Below are positions 33,107-35,361 of a stretch of DNA of 35,361 nucleotides, piece after piece. The notes beneath the pieces were generated by a model. It searched no databases, was not told the DNA's origin, and saw only the letters and a program-made list of their open reading frames with translations. The stretch is from positions 1 to 35,361 of the forward strand of contig NZ_JAHLEM010000020.1 of the NCBI RefSeq assembly GCF_018883605.1, given 5' to 3'. The stretch comes from Streptomyces niphimycinicus (GTDB lineage Bacteria; Actinomycetota; Actinomycetes; Streptomycetales; Streptomycetaceae). Numbering within the stretch: the first letter of the stretch is position 1; each line of letters opens with the position of its first letter. Both the position numbers and the translations under genes were made by a program.

Positions 33107-33484
33107 CTACTGGTCGGGGTCGAGCAGTTGGCGCAGCAGGTCCGCATCGGTGGTGGACAGCTCGTCGGCGAAGCGGGCGAGGACGTCCTGGCGGTCGGAC
33201 CGCTCTTCCAGGACCGAGCGCATGCGGCGGGCGGCGAAGCCGGGGTCGTCGGTCACGGGGGCGTAGGCGTAGGCCCGGCCGCGCGGGGTGCGGGTGAGCA
33301 ACTGCTTGGTATGCATCCGGGTGAGGATCGTCACCACGCTGTTGTAGGCCAGCTCGTTGCCGAGGCGTTCGGTGACCTCCCGGGGGGTCAGCGCGCCGTC
33401 GGCCCGCTGAAGCAGTTCAAGGATCTCGGCCTCGCGTGCGCCGTTGGGCCGCTTGGGCCCGTGCCCTGGCGTGCGGATGCCCAT
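33107..33484 (-). CDS. BlaI/MecI/CopY-family transcriptional repressor
   Basis: A 125-residue winged-helix repressor with ATG at 33484. The DNA-binding domain reads GAREAEILELLQRADGALTP, REVTERLGNELAYNSVVTIL, TRMHTKQLLTRTPRGRAYAY. The C-terminal dimerisation helix region (RRMRSVLEERSDRQDVLARF) is complete, including the segment where BlaI proteins are cleaved. The upstream region shows two BlaI-like operators, one a perfect TACACCGGTGTA. It should repress its own operon and perhaps the divergent glycosyltransferase/uppP transcript. Confidence 0.92.
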   Translation of the reverse strand: MGIRTPGHGPKRPNGAREAEILELLQRADGALTPREVTERLGNELAYNSVVTILTRMHTKQLLTRTPRGRAYAYAPVTDDPGFAARRMRSVLEERSDRQDVLARFADELSTTDADLLRQLLDPDQ

Positions 33485-33628
33485 GCGGTTGGCCTCCCCT
33501 CTCCCATCACCTACACTCGCGTAGGACTCCTACACCGGTGTAAAAGCTGTTTGTCTCCCAAGTGTGCCATGCACGCGTGCCTGGGCAGAACTCTGCCTTG
33601 GGCGGGCACGGCCGGAAAGGACCCTGCG
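33485..33628. promoter_or_regulatory. Divergent promoter with paired BlaI operators
   Basis: TACACCGGTGTA at 33531-33542 is a perfect 12-bp palindrome of the TACA/TGTA type bound by BlaI repressors. A second imperfect copy, CTACACTCGCGTAG, is at 33511-33524, about 20 bp away, so two dimers could bind the same face. They lie 27-58 bp upstream of the repressor start and 87 bp or more from the glycosyltransferase GTG. Confidence 0.7.
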
Positions 33629-34870
33629 GTGCCTTTGGCCCTCAACCCGCTGAATGCCGCCCAACCGAAGATCACCTTCCTGATCCACAATGTGTACGCG
33701 ATCGGCGGCACGATCCGCACCACGCTCAATCTCACCGCAGCCCTGGCCGACCGGCACGAGGTGACGATCGTGTCGATGCTCCGCCACCGCACCCGTCCGC
33801 GCTTCGTCATCGATCCACGGGTGACGGTGGTGCCGCTGGTCGACCTACGCGCGGACGCCGCCGACCCCCTGCTCCATCAGCCGGCCGAGGTCTTCCCCAC
33901 CGCCGAGAAGCGGTACGAGCAGTACAGCCGGCTCACCGACCAGCGGGCGCGGGAGTACCTGCGGAGCTGCGACGCGGACGTGATCATCGGTACCCGCCCG
34001 GGCATCAACGTGTACCTGGCCCACTTCGCCCCGCCCCAGGCGCTGCGCATCGCCCAGGAACACCTCACCCACGACATGCACACCAAGAAGCTGCGCGCCC
34101 AACTCGCCCGCCAGTACCGCGACCTGGACGCCGTGGTCACCACGACCGACGCCGACGCGGCCGTCTACCGGGCGAGGATGCGGCTGCCGGGCGTGCGGAT
34201 CCTGGCCATACCCAACAGCGTGCCCGACCCGGGCCCGCCGCCCGCCGGCGGCGCCCCCGTCATCGCCGCGGCCGGACGGCTGGTGCGCGCCAAGCGGTTC
34301 GACCTGCTCATCGAGGCGTTCACCGATGTCGCCGCCAAGCACCCCGACTGGTCACTGCGCGTTTACGGCTCGGGCGCCGACAAGGAGCGGCTCCAGCGGC
34401 TGATCGAGGAGCAGGGCCTGGGGGGCCGGGCGGCGCTGATGGGCGCGGTGTCCCCGATCGAGGCCGAGTTCGCCAAGGCGTCGATCGTCGCCTCCGCCTC
34501 CGACGCGGAGTCCTTCGGCATGACGCTGGTCGAGGCGATGCGCTGTGGCACACCGGTGGTCGCCACCGACTGCCCGCTCGGTCCCGCCGAGATCATCAAC
34601 GACGGCGTAGACGGCCGCCTGGTCCCCATGGGCGACCGGCAGGCGCTGGCCGCCACGCTGGGCGACCTGATCACCGACGAGCCCGACCGCCACCGCATGG
34701 GCGAGGCCGCCCGCGCCGCGGCCCGCCGCTTCGATCCGGCCCATGTGGCCCACGTCTACGAGGAACTGTTCGGCGACCTCGCCGCCACGCGTTCCTCCCG
34801 TGCCTGGCAGCGTCGCAAGGCCCGCTGGCGCAACCGTGCGGGCCGGGCCCTGCGCCGTCTGCGCCACTGA
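33629..34870 (+). CDS. GT4-family glycosyltransferase
   Basis: A 413-residue GT-B glycosyltransferase. GTG 33629 has GGAAAGGA upstream and gives the normal start before ITFLIHNVYAIGGTIRTTLN, the first Rossmann strand and glycine loop; upstream ATG 33569 is possible. The C-terminal nucleotide-sugar domain shows the GT4 pattern: AAGRLVRAKRFDLLIEAF, LRVYGSGADKERLQRLIEE, and the EX7E region SDAESFGMTLVEAMRCGTPV followed by VATDCPLGPAEI. It ends in a basic tail (RRKARWRNRAGRALRRLRH). Similar proteins transfer sugars to polyols, teichoic acid or glycolipid acceptors. The gene is divergent from the BlaI pair and followed by uppP, suggesting an envelope polymer role. The acceptor is unknown. Confidence 0.85.
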   Translation: MPLALNPLNAAQPKITFLIHNVYAIGGTIRTTLNLTAALADRHEVTIVSMLRHRTRPRFVIDPRVTVVPLVDLRADAADPLLHQPAEVFPTAEKRYEQYSRLTDQRAREYLRSCDADVIIGTRPGINVYLAHFAPPQALRIAQEHLTHDMHTKKLRAQLARQYRDLDAVVTTTDADAAVYRARMRLPGVRILAIPNSVPDPGPPPAGGAPVIAAAGRLVRAKRFDLLIEAFTDVAAKHPDWSLRVYGSGADKERLQRLIEEQGLGGRAALMGAVSPIEAEFAKASIVASASDAESFGMTLVEAMRCGTPVVATDCPLGPAEIINDGVDGRLVPMGDRQALAATLGDLITDEPDRHRMGEAARAAARRFDPAHVAHVYEELFGDLAATRSSRAWQRRKARWRNRAGRALRRLRH

Positions 34871-34951
34871 CCCCGATCCCGCTGACCGCGGCCGCCCGCG
34901 CCGTTCCCCAGCGGGCACGGCCCGCTCCATCCACCACAGAAACGGATCCAG

Positions 34952-35361
34952 ATGAGTGCCATCAGCATCGGCCAGGCGGCCATCCTCGGCATCGTCGAAG
35001 GCATCACGGAGTTCCTGCCCGTCTCCTCCACCGGCCATCTGAAGATCACCGAAGGGCTGATGGGCATCCCGGTCGACGACACCTCCGTGGTCGGCTTCAC
35101 CGCCGTCATCCAGGTCGGCGCGATCGCCGCGGTGCTGGTGTACTTCTTCAACGACATCGTGCGGATCGTCTCCGCCTGGGGCCGCGGACTCGCCCACCGC
35201 GAACAGCGGTACCACCACGACTACAAGTTCGCCTGGTGGGTCATCTACGCCACCATCCCGATCGTGATCGTGGGCCTGGCCGCGAAGCCCCTCATCGAGG
35301 GCCCGCTCGCATCCCTGTGGGTGGTCGCCGGCTCCCTCGTCGCCGGGTCCGCTGTGATGTG
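34952..35361 (+). CDS. uppP: Undecaprenyl-diphosphatase (3' end outside window)
   Basis: The ATG at 34952 opens a frame that runs off the window after 136 codons. It starts MSAISIGQAAILGIVEGITE and continues FLPVSSTGHLKITEGLMG; the EGxTEFLPxSSTGHL motif is the active-site signature of UppP/BacA. A membrane region (FTAVIQVGAIAAVLVYFF) and later WWVIYATIPIVIVGLAAKPL also match the family. The enzyme dephosphorylates undecaprenyl pyrophosphate outside the membrane to recycle the lipid carrier for peptidoglycan and wall polymers, and confers bacitracin tolerance. It lies 81 bp after the glycosyltransferase gene, probably in the same transcript. Confidence 0.93.
   Translation, partial: MSAISIGQAAILGIVEGITEFLPVSSTGHLKITEGLMGIPVDDTSVVGFTAVIQVGAIAAVLVYFFNDIVRIVSAWGRGLAHREQRYHHDYKFAWWVIYATIPIVIVGLAAKPLIEGPLASLWVVAGSLVAGSAVM

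Noticed and set aside
1..35361. tRNA or rRNA genes, CRISPR arrays, insertion sequences or prophage genes
   Set aside because: I saw no cloverleaf-like sequence, repeat-spacer pattern, transposase or integrase motif anywhere in the window.

Overview
The window is very GC-rich DNA with strong G/C bias at third codon positions, frequent GTG starts, 4-bp GTGA/ATGA gene overlaps and no in-frame TTA codon noticed in the intact genes. Together with Tat/lipoprotein binding proteins, LacI-controlled ABC sugar operons and FtsX-type exporters with two-component systems, this points to Streptomyces or a close actinomycete relative. The species cannot be fixed from sequence alone.

Layout. (1) Positions 1-6.6 kb are a decaying accessory stretch: the 3' part of a nitronate monooxygenase and an intact alpha/beta hydrolase, then a chimeric wreck of an alcohol dehydrogenase start joined to the C-terminal half of a metallo-beta-lactamase-fold gene beside an intact LysR regulator. 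Next comes an intact APC amino-acid permease flanked by a cut-off glutamine-synthetase-like gene and a frameshifted RpiR regulator. (2) 6.6-8.2 kb: a secreted S33 (tripeptidyl-aminopeptidase-like) hydrolase. (3) 8.4-16.5 kb: a carbohydrate island with a secreted six-hairpin-type glycosidase divergent from a binding protein-permease-permease-GH36 alpha-galactosidase-LacI operon; the shared intergenic region carries TTGCA repeats that are candidate operators. (4) 16.7-17.8 kb: a membrane fatty-acid desaturase. (5) 17.9-25 kb: an operon of lipoprotein, two ABC ATPases, one large FtsX-type permease and an OmpR-type response regulator, with its histidine kinase divergent. (6) 25.2-32.1 kb: diaminobutyrate aminotransferase, a dedicated aspartokinase and a 1,376-residue Pls-type membrane-bound single-module synthetase. 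(7) 32.1-35.4 kb: an M56 peptidase/BlaI pair divergent from a GT4 glycosyltransferase, followed by the start of undecaprenyl-diphosphatase.

The most interesting system is blocks 5 and 6 together. Block 6 has the genes expected for a cationic homopoly(amino acid): aspartokinase commits aspartate, the aminotransferase makes L-2,4-diaminobutyrate from aspartate semialdehyde, and the Pls-type enzyme polymerises an amino acid at the membrane. Poly-diaminobutyrate is therefore the favoured product. The promoter of block 6 and the promoter of the block 5 exporter operon share an identical 19-bp sequence. They also share a CTAACC-N16-TTWACC direct repeat and a TAGCGT -10 box 10 bp further on, with the same spacing at both. 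This suggests that one response regulator, plausibly the one in block 5, switches on polymer synthesis and an envelope-stress/efflux system together.
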